Below the pieces are notes generated by a model, which was not told where the DNA came from, did not search any database, and saw only the letters and a list, made by a program, of their open reading frames with translations. Positions 49,329-58,616 of a stretch of 64,000 nucleotides of DNA are shown here, piece by piece. Location of the stretch: contig NZ_JAAAPL010000001.1 in NCBI RefSeq assembly GCF_011317445.1, positions 1,755,001-1,819,000 of the forward strand. Reading direction: 5' to 3'. Made by a program: the position numbers and the translations under genes. Position 1 is the first letter of the stretch, and each line of letters starts with the position of its first letter. This DNA is from Chelativorans multitrophicus. Lineage in GTDB: Bacteria; Pseudomonadota; Alphaproteobacteria; Rhizobiales; Rhizobiaceae.

Positions 49329-50561
49329 CTAGTGGAGAGTCAAGCGCGATCGCTCCAGAACCGAGGCATAGAGCGTCATCAGGGCGTCGGCCCATCCCTT
49401 TGCGGTGTTACCCATATGGGGGGCTGCGCAGAAGCCGATGCGCCCCATACGGCGCACGTGGCTGTCGTCTGAAGCCAGGCGGCGCATGGCATTGGAAAGG
49501 CCTTGCACATCTCCCGCCTTGAAGCTCAGTCCGCATCCCGCTTCGACGATCTCATTGCTGAGCAGCGCCTCGGCTGGCAGAATTACGGGGATTCCGCTCC
49601 CGAGCGCCTCCAGCGCGGCAAGGCCGAACGGCTCCGGCACGCGCGAGGAGATGACAACGGCGCGCGCGCGCTTGATAAGCGGGATAATCTCCTCACGTTT
49701 TTTCCACCCGTGCAGGACGATCTCCGGATAGTCCCTGTTCAGCAGGCCGCGCCCGGCGCCATCTCCAATAACTTGAAGCGGAACGCCAGCCATGCGCGCG
49801 GCACGGGCCGCGTCCTCGAAACCTTTTTCAGGCTCCAGCCGGCCGATGAAGAAGAAATCGCTGGAGCTTGCCGGCTCGGCTGGCTCCGGGAGAAATGGTT
49901 CAACGGGGTTGCGGACTGTGACGATATGCTCCCCCGCCACGCCCGCGAGGTCGAAATAACGTCGCATCCCCTCATGCACCAGCACGATATGCGCGGACTT
50001 GGCGCGGATATCGAAGACTGCCTGGCGCACCGCGTGCCTTGCCGAGCGCCAAAGCTTCTGGTGGAAACCGCGCTTGTCGCATTGGGTCGTCAAGCAAGCC
50101 ATAGACATCGGCCTGAGATTGCATACAGACAACCCCGGATAATTGACGAAGCCTCCGTTCGGGCAGACCAGGAAATAGTCGTGTGCGTGGAGCACCACGC
50201 GCTGGCGCACGGAGCCCAGCGCACGAAAGATTGCCGGCGAAAGGATCTTCGACCATCCATGCACGTGATAGATGGTGGAGGTCGTGTCGGACGAACGGAT
50301 GAACTGCTCGAGCGCGGCGTATGCGGAGCTGTTGTAAATGCCCGCGGCAAAAGCTGCTAACCTGCTTTGCTCGAGCAAATGCAGCCCGTTCAAATTGATC
50401 GTGTCGGCACCAGAGGCAGCCGGACTGGCTTGATCGCCTGCAAAAAAGGTAACGGGCACACCCTTCTCCTGAAGGGATGTGCGAAGGAGGAGCGAGAGGT
50501 TGGAGGCTCCACCCACCGCAGCGGACCGGTCATTGATGATGACGACGCGATCCGGCTTCAT
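49329..50561 (-). CDS. Glycosyltransferase family 4
   Basis: The 410-residue GT-B protein starts at ATG 50561 (MKPDRVVIINDRSAAVGGASNLSLLL). The frame stays open beyond that but overlaps the next gene. Motifs are VVLHAHDYFLVCPNGGFVNYPG, EPEKGFEDAARAARMAGVPLQVIGDG, and VVISSRVPEPFGLAALEALGSGIPVI, the EX7E-type retaining GT4 signature. It probably adds one sugar of the EPS repeat. It follows the GT2 gene by seven bases in the same direction, with a 235-bp gap to exoY downstream. Confidence 0.9.
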   Translation of the reverse strand: MKPDRVVIINDRSAAVGGASNLSLLLRTSLQEKGVPVTFFAGDQASPAASGADTINLNGLHLLEQSRLAAFAAGIYNSSAYAALEQFIRSSDTTSTIYHVHGWSKILSPAIFRALGSVRQRVVLHAHDYFLVCPNGGFVNYPGLSVCNLRPMSMACLTTQCDKRGFHQKLWRSARHAVRQAVFDIRAKSAHIVLVHEGMRRYFDLAGVAGEHIVTVRNPVEPFLPEPAEPASSSDFFFIGRLEPEKGFEDAARAARMAGVPLQVIGDGAGRGLLNRDYPEIVLHGWKKREEIIPLIKRARAVVISSRVPEPFGLAALEALGSGIPVILPAEALLSNEIVEAGCGLSFKAGDVQGLSNAMRRLASDDSHVRRMGRIGFCAAPHMGNTAKGWADALMTLYASVLERSRLTLH

Positions 50562-50568
50562 GGCGAGC

Positions 50569-51489
50569 CTATTTGAGCGAGAGGATGTTCTGTGGGGCAA
50601 GCCGTCCGCGAGCCAAGTCCCCCAAGGCACGAAGATTGCCGTGAAAGCGGCCGCGCCTGTCGACCCACGGCTCGGGCGCCGCGAGCTTCGCGGTATTGGC
50701 GGCAAGGTTCCGCGCGACCTGAACCGCGGCATGCCTCAGGCTCATTGTTTTCTTGCGAACCAGATAGATGGGATTTGCAATCTGCGAATATCCGAAGCGC
50801 AGGCCGGATGTGCGCCCCGACTTCGTCCCGAGATGCACGCCGATAAGATTCGCTGACCGCACGATCTTTCCGTAACGCGCCATCTGCCGGCTGAAATCCA
50901 CATCTTCCAGCCAGCCGTAGAGCGGCAGATTTTCGTCAAAGGCGAGGTTATGTGCGCGGACCGGCCCCATGCGCACGGCCATGTTGCAGCCATAACTGTT
51001 GTAGATCGGCGTGATTTCCGTTTGAGCCGGCTCCGTCTGGCGGTCGAGAACCGCCAGCGCATCTTTCATCGCAAGCCCCGGACCGGTGATACCGTCGGCC
51101 ATGACCGTCCCAGTGCACATCACGATCGACGGGTCAGCGCGAAACACCTGCTCCATCCTGGCCAGATAGGAAGGCGCCATCAGGAAATCATCGTCCAGGA
51201 ACAGGACGATGTCTGCATTTGAAGCCGCCCGCAAGATTTGGTTCCGCTGGCGGCAGAGCCCACGCTCCGAGAACAGGGCGCGGATCGTCATGCCGCCGCC
51301 ATCGAGCATTGCGGGATCGATATCACTTTCGTCGGCCGCACATATGATCACTTCGTCGGGTTGCCGGCACTGTCGCGACAGATGAGGAAGGACCGCGTGC
51401 AGCGTCTCACGTCGGCCGCTGGTCGCGATGCCGATCGCGACGCGGAAGGAGCGGCTAGCGCCCCCAAAATCTGCTGCTGACTCTTGCAT
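50569..51489 (-). CDS. Glycosyltransferase family 2
   Basis: This 306-residue inverting GT-A enzyme begins RVAIGIATSGRRETLHAVLPHL, has IVLFLDDDFLMAP (the DXD metal motif, residues ~94-98) and YGWLEDVDFSRQMARYG (the ED acceptor-base motif). It lacks membrane helices, so it is cytosolic or peripheral. The gene overlaps exoP by 35 bases and precedes the GT4 gene by seven. It probably adds one sugar of the repeat unit. The sugar cannot be predicted. Confidence 0.9.
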   Translation of the reverse strand: MQESAADFGGASRSFRVAIGIATSGRRETLHAVLPHLSRQCRQPDEVIICAADESDIDPAMLDGGGMTIRALFSERGLCRQRNQILRAASNADIVLFLDDDFLMAPSYLARMEQVFRADPSIVMCTGTVMADGITGPGLAMKDALAVLDRQTEPAQTEITPIYNSYGCNMAVRMGPVRAHNLAFDENLPLYGWLEDVDFSRQMARYGKIVRSANLIGVHLGTKSGRTSGLRFGYSQIANPIYLVRKKTMSLRHAAVQVARNLAANTAKLAAPEPWVDRRGRFHGNLRALGDLARGRLAPQNILSLK

Positions 51490-53827
51490 CGAGCTGCCTC
51501 CACGACGTCACGAGTCTTACCAACAAGGCATTGATCCCTCTCAACCTCGCCGCGATCTGCTCGCCGCGCCCCATATTGCGGTTGAAGACCACGCCAAGAA
51601 TGCCCACCCGCGACTTGCCGAACGTGGCGAGGGCATCCGCCAGCCGTTCAACCGTCAATTTCTCGCAATTGCCCAGGACAAGCAGGAGCCCGTCGACATA
51701 GGTGCTGGCCACTCGTGCGTCGACGGAGTTCTCGAAAGCCGCAAGGTCGAGGATGATCACGTTATAGCGGCGCCGCAGCAGCTCCAGCTGCACTTTGAGG
51801 GCCGGGAGATAGGCAAAACGCCGCGCGGGGTTCGCCGCGTCCCTGATCTGGTCCGCTGTAAGTACCGGCACCATCGGCGCCTCTTCGGCCGCCGCGACAG
51901 TACCGCTTTGCACTTCCTTTAGCGCCAGTTCGCCCGGGACTTGAGCCGTCATGCCGTTGGGTGCGCGCTTGCGCCCTCCCTTCGGCCCCTGCATCGGTGC
52001 GGGCTGTGCCACCGCAAGCCCCAGTTCCTCGCCGTGAAGCTCCGCCAATCTGCTCAGATGAGGATCGGAAAAACAGGCGTCCACCAAAACCGCCGGTATT
52101 CCCTCATTGATATAGAGTTGGGCCAGGTTCGCGGAGATTGTGCTCTTACCCTCCCCCGCATTGACGGATGTAACGCCGATAACCATGGCGCTGTTCGGCG
52201 GGAACATCGCATCGATGGAGTTTTTCACGCTGCGCAGCGCCTCCGAAAAATTGGAATAGGGTGCGTCGAGCACATGCCGCATCGAGGGATTCGCCACCTG
52301 GCCACCGGGAGCTCGTGATGTGAAGCGAGTCGCCGGTACGCGGCCGAGGATCGGCAGCCCCAGTTCCTGGCCGAGGCGCTGCCCCGATCCGACACGGCGA
52401 TCGAGAACCTCCCGCAGTGCCGCAAGGCTCACGCCGGCGGCAAGCCCGAGCAGCATGGAAAAGGGTATGACCAAAGTGGTCTTCGGCCATGTCTTGGCGA
52501 GCGGCGGCGTGGCGGCGGTGACCATGCGCACCTCGCCCACCGGAAACGACTGCTTCTGAAGGGCGATGATGAGCTGCTGCAAAAGGCTTTCATACATGCG
52601 CCGGTAGGTGGTGGCCCGGCTTTCCAGCTCCGCCAGCTCCACGCGGGCAAGATTGGTGCCGGCCGCCGTCTTCTTCAGGGCGTCAAGCTGCTCGCTCAGA
52701 AGCTTCTCGCGCGTCTTCGCCGTTTCCAGGTTTGATCTATAGACGCCCTGTATGCGCAGGAGTTCACGGCGGATTTCGCCTTGAAGACGGTCCATCTCCT
52801 CTTGCGCGGCAATAACAGGCGCGCCATCCGGGCCGTAGCGGCCGCTCAATGTTTCGAGCTTGGCCGCGGCCACACGCAACTCGTCGCGCAGCTTGACTAT
52901 CTCGGAGTTGTTCAGTGCCTCTCCGACATAGCCATTGTCGATATTGCCGGCGAGCAGCCGGTCGATCGTGGCGAGCTTGGCAGCCTCCGTCGCCGTATTG
53001 GCCTGCGCGACAAGAAGCTGTGAGCTGATATCGGCGAGTTGCTGGTGATCGAGAGAAGTCGCCTGGCCGATCTGGGTAATGTCGTTTTTGTTACGGTACT
53101 CCTCCACCTGGAGCGCCGCCGCATGGGCCTGCTGCCCCAGATCCACAAGTCGGCTTTCAAGCCACGCCCCGCCACGGGTCAGAGCTTCCGCCCGAGACTC
53201 CAGATTGGAACGCATATACGCTTCGGATATCGCATTCGCCACGCGCGCCGCCTTGTCGGGGTCTGTCGAAGTGTATCCGATCTCGATGACATAGGACTGT
53301 CCAACCCGGCGCACGGTCATCCGCCCCAGGAAGCCAACCATGGTACGGCGCATCAGTGCTTCCTGGTCGGGCAGAGCGCTGGCTTCCTCTTCCGGCTTGC
53401 GAAACAGGGAGAGAACTGAAGCGATTGCGGATCGAACCGCGGATCTCCAGGACCGGCTCTCCAGGATCTCCGGATCGCCGACCATATTTAGCTCTTGGAT
53501 GACCGCTCTTGCGATTGCCTCGGATTTGACGATCTCCACCTCGCTCGCGATCTCCGCGGCTTCGATGATGATTGTTCCGGTCGATGCATCCTGCGAGGCG
53601 ATCCGCGCCTGCTCGCGATCGATGACGAGACGCGCCACGGCTGAGTAAGTGGGCACGGTCTTAATGGTGTAGAGCGCTCCGAGGGCAATGCCCGCCATGG
53701 CCGCCAGAATGAGGATGATCAAATGCCGGCGAAGGAACAGCCAGATGTCACGGAAAGAGAGATATTCTTTCCCCTGGGCCGAAGCGCCACGCTCTCCGCC
53801 GAACTTGCGAATTTCCTGAATAACCAT
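51455..53827 (-). CDS. ExoP-like Wzz/BY-kinase chain-length regulator
   Basis: The 790-residue polysaccharide co-polymerase has a Wzz domain: first TM ~31-54 (LIILILAAMAGIALGALYT), a long coiled-coil periplasmic region (~190-420) and a second TM (~450-470). The cytosolic part has the P-loop VNAGEGKSTISANLA with Lys561, and VLVDACFSDPHLSR as Walker A'. The usual Walker B Asp is followed by LAAF rather than TPP, a ~70-residue Ala/Pro/Lys-rich insertion lies between the motifs, and there is no C-terminal tyrosine cluster; so its autokinase activity is doubtful. GGGGGAACC precedes the ATG. It sits 36 bp after exoF. Confidence 0.9.
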   Translation of the reverse strand: MVIQEIRKFGGERGASAQGKEYLSFRDIWLFLRRHLIILILAAMAGIALGALYTIKTVPTYSAVARLVIDREQARIASQDASTGTIIIEAAEIASEVEIVKSEAIARAVIQELNMVGDPEILESRSWRSAVRSAIASVLSLFRKPEEEASALPDQEALMRRTMVGFLGRMTVRRVGQSYVIEIGYTSTDPDKAARVANAISEAYMRSNLESRAEALTRGGAWLESRLVDLGQQAHAAALQVEEYRNKNDITQIGQATSLDHQQLADISSQLLVAQANTATEAAKLATIDRLLAGNIDNGYVGEALNNSEIVKLRDELRVAAAKLETLSGRYGPDGAPVIAAQEEMDRLQGEIRRELLRIQGVYRSNLETAKTREKLLSEQLDALKKTAAGTNLARVELAELESRATTYRRMYESLLQQLIIALQKQSFPVGEVRMVTAATPPLAKTWPKTTLVIPFSMLLGLAAGVSLAALREVLDRRVGSGQRLGQELGLPILGRVPATRFTSRAPGGQVANPSMRHVLDAPYSNFSEALRSVKNSIDAMFPPNSAMVIGVTSVNAGEGKSTISANLAQLYINEGIPAVLVDACFSDPHLSRLAELHGEELGLAVAQPAPMQGPKGGRKRAPNGMTAQVPGELALKEVQSGTVAAAEEAPMVPVLTADQIRDAANPARRFAYLPALKVQLELLRRRYNVIILDLAAFENSVDARVASTYVDGLLLVLGNCEKLTVERLADALATFGKSRVGILGVVFNRNMGRGEQIAARLRGINALLVRLVTSWRQLDARVSSRFWGR

Positions 53828-53863
53828 TGGTTCCCCCGCCTCTAGCGCCTTCCTGGTCCTACT

Positions 53864-55192
53864 TCACCGCGAAAGAAGGTTGACGGATGCCGCAGGCGCG
53901 GACGGCGCGGTTCCCGCGGCCATCTCCGGAAAATCCAGGCGCACCTCAAGCACATCGCCCGGTTCCAGGCGCGTTGCAGGCGACGCCTGAAAAGTCTCGC
54001 CATTGTCACCGCCGCGCACGATGAAAAAGCTGAGCGTCTGATTGTCCATCATCAGCTCCATGCCGCGCCTCGAGATCGAGGCTCCTGTGGCCTGGAGGAG
54101 CTGCCGCGAGATCTCGCGCCTGAGCCGAAGCTCTTCAAGCTCGGAATTCACGACCTGAAGATCGCGGACGATCTCCGTCTTGCGCTGGCTCTTCAGGTTT
54201 ACGATATCGCGTTCCGTCTCGCTCAGTCTCTGTTTGGCCCGCATCGAAGCGATAGCGAGATCCAGCCGGTCGCTCTGCAGGTCAGCCAGAATGCGCTCCA
54301 GGCTCGTTTCCCGCGATTTGGTCACCGTGCCGCTGTTCACCAGCTTCGAAATGTCCTTCAGCTCGGCTTCGGCGATGCTCACCTGCCGGTCCTGCGCCGC
54401 CATCTTCTCTTCGAGAACCTTGATTTCTTCCGCGAACAGCGCCGAAAGCTCCTCAAGTGAGCGGAGCTGCCGCGCGAAAGAATCCGTGCGGGCACTGAAA
54501 ATAGCCTCCTCCTCCCGAAGGATCGCCTCAACGGACTGCTTGGCGCTCCCTTGCTGGAGCTCCGCCGGCAGTTCGATCGTGGATTTCTCCTGCAGCTCGG
54601 CTTCCAGGCGCGCTTGCTTGACGGCGCTGCGATTCATTTCGAGCTCCGCGCGACCGAGTTTGCCCACATATCGGATCTGCTCCAGCTCGGAATAGCCGCC
54701 GAGTGGATCGGTCCTTCTTACCCGCCCGCCAGCCATGGCAAGCGCCTGAAGCACGGTTAGCCCCGGCCGGTATTCGAACTCGCCAGGCCGGTCGACGCTG
54801 CCATTCACATATATGGAGGGATACCGCACCACCTCGACCGAGGTCGCTGGCGGATTGACCAGACCGGTCTGCTGCCGCAGCGCCTCGGCAATGCGGCCCG
54901 CCACCTCCAGCACTGTGCGTCCGTCGGCGGACACCTCGCCCACCAGAGGCACCGATATGGAACCTGCTGTCGAAACCACATATTCGCCGTTGAGCGCGGT
55001 CCATTCACGATATTCGCCGGCGGTGGGCATCCATTCGAGGACGGTCACTTTCACCCGTGTCTGCGGCCGGAGCAGGAACAGTTCCTCAGCGCTTGCAGCT
55101 ACGGAGCCAACACAGGCCATAAGAGCGATGGCGGCAGGAGCCAGTCGCGCCAAGGAGAATACAGGCTTCCTATCCGTATCGATCCCGCACAT
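53864..55192 (-). CDS. ExoF-like outer membrane/periplasmic polysaccharide export protein
   Basis: The 442-residue protein has a signal peptide (ARLAPAAIALMACVGSVAASA) and a Wza/poly_export-type N-terminal domain (TALNGEYVVSTAGSISVPLVGEVSADGRT), then an SLBB-like segment (YPSIYVNGSVDRPGEFEYRPGLTVLQAL). A long coiled coil covers ~170-360. A Ser/Pro/Ala tail ends it. This is the ExoF architecture, the partner of ExoP. GGGGG sits six bases before the ATG. It is the first gene of the minus-strand operon, facing the divergent GT4 gene. Confidence 0.88.
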   Translation of the reverse strand: MCGIDTDRKPVFSLARLAPAAIALMACVGSVAASAEELFLLRPQTRVKVTVLEWMPTAGEYREWTALNGEYVVSTAGSISVPLVGEVSADGRTVLEVAGRIAEALRQQTGLVNPPATSVEVVRYPSIYVNGSVDRPGEFEYRPGLTVLQALAMAGGRVRRTDPLGGYSELEQIRYVGKLGRAELEMNRSAVKQARLEAELQEKSTIELPAELQQGSAKQSVEAILREEEAIFSARTDSFARQLRSLEELSALFAEEIKVLEEKMAAQDRQVSIAEAELKDISKLVNSGTVTKSRETSLERILADLQSDRLDLAIASMRAKQRLSETERDIVNLKSQRKTEIVRDLQVVNSELEELRLRREISRQLLQATGASISRRGMELMMDNQTLSFFIVRGGDNGETFQASPATRLEPGDVLEVRLDFPEMAAGTAPSAPAASVNLLSR

Positions 55193-55504
55193 GAGAGCCC
55201 CCCTGAGGCATCAGCATTGACCGGGCATGCGACGAGCCCTGGCCGTTACCGATCTTCCTTCGTTTCCCGGCGCGGTAAAGCCCGCGGGGCCTACTCACTT
55301 TCGGCGAGAATGGGCGTGCGGGATTCCACTTTGGGACAGAAAAGGCCGAGCAAAACGGGTGCCGAAAACCGATCGGAGGAGGCGCGCGAACCTTTGCGCG
55401 GGCCAAGTGATCTTTCGGCGGAGAGAGCCGTCAGGATGGACAACATGCCTCGCGCGGCGCTTTTTGCCCATGATTGCCATTCGGGCGCTTTGGGGGAAAA
55501 GAAC
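55193..55504. other. Divergent intergenic region (exoF / GT4)
   Basis: About 310 bp separate the starts of two divergent operons, so both promoters should be here. An in-frame ATG at 55436 could give the GT4 protein a longer N-terminus. I see no further gene. Confidence 0.5.
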
Positions 55505-56635
55505 GTGCGGGTTGCAATCGTCCATTACTGGCTGGTGTCGATGCGTGGCGGGGAGAAGGTGGTGGAAGCCTTCTGCGACATGTATCCCGACGCGGATATC
55601 TTTACTCTGGTCTATGATGAGCGAAAGGTTTCGGAAAAGATCCGCCGGCACAAGGTCACCACCTCTTTCCTTCAAAAGATTCCAGGGGCGGTGAAGCACT
55701 ATCAGTCGCTATTGCCTCTGATGCCCTTCGCCCTCGAAAGCTTCGATCTATCGGGCTATGATCTCATACTTTCCAGCGAATCCGGTCCGGCCAAAGGCAT
55801 CGTGCCCGGCCCGCAGGCGGTGCATATCTGTTATTGTCATTCACCCATGCGCTACCTCTGGGATCACTACCATTTCTATCGGGCGAATTCGGGGATGCTC
55901 GCTCGCGCCCTCCTGACAATGATGGCTCCGCCGCTGCGGGCCTGGGACGTGAGCACCAGTGCTCGGGTCGACCATTTCGTCGCCAATTCGCGTCATGTCG
56001 CCGATCGTATCGAAAAATACTATCGGCGCAGCGCCACCGTTCTGAGTCCGCCGGTTTCGGTGCATGAATTCGCCCCCACCGCGGCTACCAAGGACTTCTT
56101 CCTGCTGGCGGGGCAACTCGTTGGCTATAAGCGCGCCGACCTGGCAGTCGAGGCATTCACGAAAATGGGGGAAAACCTGGTCGTCATCGGTGAAGGCAGC
56201 GAAATGGACAAGCTGAGACGAATTGCCGGTCCGACCGTAAGCTTCCTCGGCCGCGCGCCCTTCCCCCTTCTCAAGGAGATGCTAGCGAGGTGCCGAGCGC
56301 TTGTTTTTCCCGGGGAAGAAGACTTCGGTATCGTTCCCGTGGAAGCCATGGCCAGCGGCCGGCCGGTGATTGCCTATGGGCGGGGTGGCGCGCTGGACAG
56401 CGTCAGTCCTGGGCGCACAGGGATTCTTTTCCACGAGCAGACCGTGCCAAGCCTGATCGAGGCGGTGCGGCGCTTCCAATCGATGGAGAGAACATTCCGC
56501 CCCGACGTCATCCGGGACCACGCGGCACAATTCAGCGAGGCCAACTTCAAGGCCCGGATGCAACAGATCATCGACGCCCAGTCGAACCGACACCCGCCGG
56601 AAGAATCGATCTTCCCCAGCCAGGCAGCGGCATAG
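55505..56635 (+). CDS. Glycosyltransferase family 4 (WbaZ/mannosyltransferase-like)
   Basis: The protein has VAIVHYWLVSMRGGEKVVEAF at the start, HICYCHSPMRYLWDHYH in the middle, GQLVGYKRADLAVEAF and PGEEDFGIVPVEAMASGRPVIAYGRGGALD, a GT4 signature seen in WbaZ-type mannosyltransferases. I prefer the GTG at 55505 (376 aa), behind GGGGGAAAA, because homologues begin near VAIVHYW; an ATG at 55436 would add 23 residues. It probably adds a sugar to the EPS repeat. An intrinsic terminator follows 68 bp after the stop. Confidence 0.9.
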   Translation: MRVAIVHYWLVSMRGGEKVVEAFCDMYPDADIFTLVYDERKVSEKIRRHKVTTSFLQKIPGAVKHYQSLLPLMPFALESFDLSGYDLILSSESGPAKGIVPGPQAVHICYCHSPMRYLWDHYHFYRANSGMLARALLTMMAPPLRAWDVSTSARVDHFVANSRHVADRIEKYYRRSATVLSPPVSVHEFAPTAATKDFFLLAGQLVGYKRADLAVEAFTKMGENLVVIGEGSEMDKLRRIAGPTVSFLGRAPFPLLKEMLARCRALVFPGEEDFGIVPVEAMASGRPVIAYGRGGALDSVSPGRTGILFHEQTVPSLIEAVRRFQSMERTFRPDVIRDHAAQFSEANFKARMQQIIDAQSNRHPPEESIFPSQAAA

Positions 56636-56702
56636 GCCGATCGAAGCGGCTTCCGTCCGCCACGTCTCGGGCACGAAAGAATCTCGTACGAAAAGAGGAT
56701 GG

Positions 56703-56730
56703 GCAGGGCAGCGGAAGCGCCCTGCTTTTT
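56703..56730 (+). terminator. Rho-independent terminator after the GT4 gene
   Basis: GCAGGGC (56703-56709) pairs with GCCCTGC (56719-56725), followed by TTTTT (56726-56730). It is the clearest intrinsic terminator in the window. Confidence 0.85.
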
Positions 56731-56932
56731 CCATTCCAGCCTGTTTCGAAGGCCGGCGCGGCCTGCTGCCAATCCTAAAATGATTAGATCAGGATATCAG
56801 TTACGCTCACTAGATGAGACCGCTAACACCTATGCGTTGGTAATTTTGCCCAAATATCCGGTCTACATCAAAAAAATGCGGCTCTATGATTTGCTTCGCT
56901 AATGCACCGATGGGGGGACAAAGCGAAAATGC

Positions 56933-58120
56933 ATGAGCGATAAAGCCTTACGAGTCCTGAGGTTTTTGCAAAACTCCGGTGAGCCGCTTCACCGAGGGGG
57001 AATTTATGCGGCCAAGGCCGGCACAGCAGGAGCAAAGGCAGATGAGTATCGGCGAGACGGGCGCGAGCGGGTGATGTGGCACGCAAGCAGCTCCCAACGA
57101 TCGATCTCACAAACGGATATGCCCTTGATGCTTTCGCTCATTCATCGAATGATTGAGAGCTTCGATCTCAATCTAGCCGGCCTCAACCTGGTCGTGCCTG
57201 CGGCAAGTGGCTATATGGCAGCGGCGGCGACGATTGCACTGCTTGGGGGAGCGCAGAGCGTAACCGCCGTCACCCGTCCTTCCAATCGGTACTACTCGGC
57301 TCAGGAAGCTGCCGATATCACCCATTCGCTCGCTGCGCTTGCGCGGGTTGATGGCCGGCTCAGCATGCGAGAGCGCATCGACCATCAGACCTGCACCAAC
57401 ACCAATCTCCTTTTCAACAGCGAGCCGATACGTCCGATCACGCGCTCCATCATCGAGCGGCTGCCGCGGCATGCTGTCATTGCCACCATGCGTGAAGCAT
57501 GGATGGTGCTGCCGGATGATCTTGACATCAAGGCGGCTCGGGAACACCAGGTTCCCGTTGCCGCGGTCAATCAGTCTCATGCCCTGGTCGGCGGGGCCGA
57601 TTTCCAACCGGCGCTTCTTTTGAGGATGTTCGAAGCTGCGGGCATATCGGTCGACAGGGCCGTTATCGCGCTCATTTGCGACAATCCTCTGGCTTACCAT
57701 CTCCAGCGCGGGCTCAGGGAGGCCGGAGCGCAGGTCGTAGTGTTCCAGAGCCCAGACGTTGTTTTCACGCATCCTTGGGACGCCATCGTGCTCGCGCAGC
57801 GTCCGGCAGATAAGGCGCGCCTTGACATCGGCGCCCTGGGTAAGCTCGCAAAGGCGTCCGCCGGCGTCGCCATCATCCAGTATTGGGGCGACATTGACCG
57901 AAAAGCCGCGCGCTACTTTGGTCTCAAGGTTTGGCCGCCGCGCAGCCCTGGCAAAGGTCAGATGGGGATGCCGCTGGAGATGCTCGGCCCCGAGCCCATG
58001 CTTCGCCTGACTGCCGGAGCTTTCAAGGCGGCGGAACTGGTGCTTGCCGGACAGCCGCTTGATCCTGAAGGGCTCGCACAGCGGCTTAATGGCGACGAGG
58101 CGGCACCGGAGGGTCCCTAG
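56933..58120 (+). CDS. Uncharacterised protein with two Rossmann-like halves
   Basis: I do not recognise this ~395-residue protein. The region ~80-110 (LNLVVPAASGYMAAAATIALLGGAQSVTAVTR) looks like a nucleotide-binding strand-loop-helix, and a second similar block starts near ~240 (VDRAVIALICDNPLAYHLQRGLREAGAQVVVF). A third conserved-looking segment is PWDAIVLAQRPADKARLDIGALGKL. The two-lobed pattern recalls 2-hydroxyacid dehydrogenase or SAHH-type enzymes, but no catalytic motif can be named. Starts at 56933 (weak GGGGGG) or 57074 are possible. It lies after the EPS genes with a terminator between, so it need not belong to them. Confidence 0.7.
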   Translation: MSDKALRVLRFLQNSGEPLHRGGIYAAKAGTAGAKADEYRRDGRERVMWHASSSQRSISQTDMPLMLSLIHRMIESFDLNLAGLNLVVPAASGYMAAAATIALLGGAQSVTAVTRPSNRYYSAQEAADITHSLAALARVDGRLSMRERIDHQTCTNTNLLFNSEPIRPITRSIIERLPRHAVIATMREAWMVLPDDLDIKAAREHQVPVAAVNQSHALVGGADFQPALLLRMFEAAGISVDRAVIALICDNPLAYHLQRGLREAGAQVVVFQSPDVVFTHPWDAIVLAQRPADKARLDIGALGKLAKASAGVAIIQYWGDIDRKAARYFGLKVWPPRSPGKGQMGMPLEMLGPEPMLRLTAGAFKAAELVLAGQPLDPEGLAQRLNGDEAAPEGP

Positions 58121-58130
58121 AGTCTGACCG

Positions 58131-58616
58131 TCAGGATATTGGAAATTCGTACTTCCGGGCGACTGCCCAGATAGTCTTGTTGAGCTCGATCAGGGAAGCG
58201 ATGCTTTTCCTGATCCTCGCCAATTCCCGCTCATCAAGGCTTTCCACCTTCCCGTATTTTATTTCGTCTCTGCTCTCGAAAATGCGCATCAGCTGCGTGA
58301 TGCCGCGCCCGCTTTCCGGGTCGAACGAATAGATGCAGTGGTTGAACTTGTTGCGGAGCACCGCTTCCTTCGAAAGACGGCCTGTGACTTGCAGGATATC
58401 CGCCCGGCATTCCGGCGGCGTCTTCTGCATTTTCGCCAAGCGTTCGACAAGGTCGATGCGCGCGCGCGTCGTGTTGAGCGTCAGGAAAACGACGATCGCC
58501 GTTTCCTTGTCCACCCCTGCGAGCCCGCCGATGAGATAGATGAGCAGGCTTTCGGTATTGGTCCACGTATAGTTGAGCTGCCCGACGAGAAGAAGGATTT
58601 CCTGGAGTTTGGGCAT
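58131..58616 (-). CDS. Uncharacterised all-helical protein
   Basis: This ~161-residue protein has no signal peptide. It begins MPKLQEILLLVGQLNYTWTNTESLLIYLIGGLAG and looks largely helical, with mixed charge and a conserved-looking FNHCIYSFDPESGRGI. I find no recognisable family. ATG 58616 is preceded by GGGGG with good spacing; ATG 58622 is an alternative. It converges with the gene at 56933 (10 bp between the stops). It sits between the EPS region and the secretion locus. Confidence 0.7.
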   Translation of the reverse strand: MPKLQEILLLVGQLNYTWTNTESLLIYLIGGLAGVDKETAIVVFLTLNTTRARIDLVERLAKMQKTPPECRADILQVTGRLSKEAVLRNKFNHCIYSFDPESGRGITQLMRIFESRDEIKYGKVESLDERELARIRKSIASLIELNKTIWAVARKYEFPIS

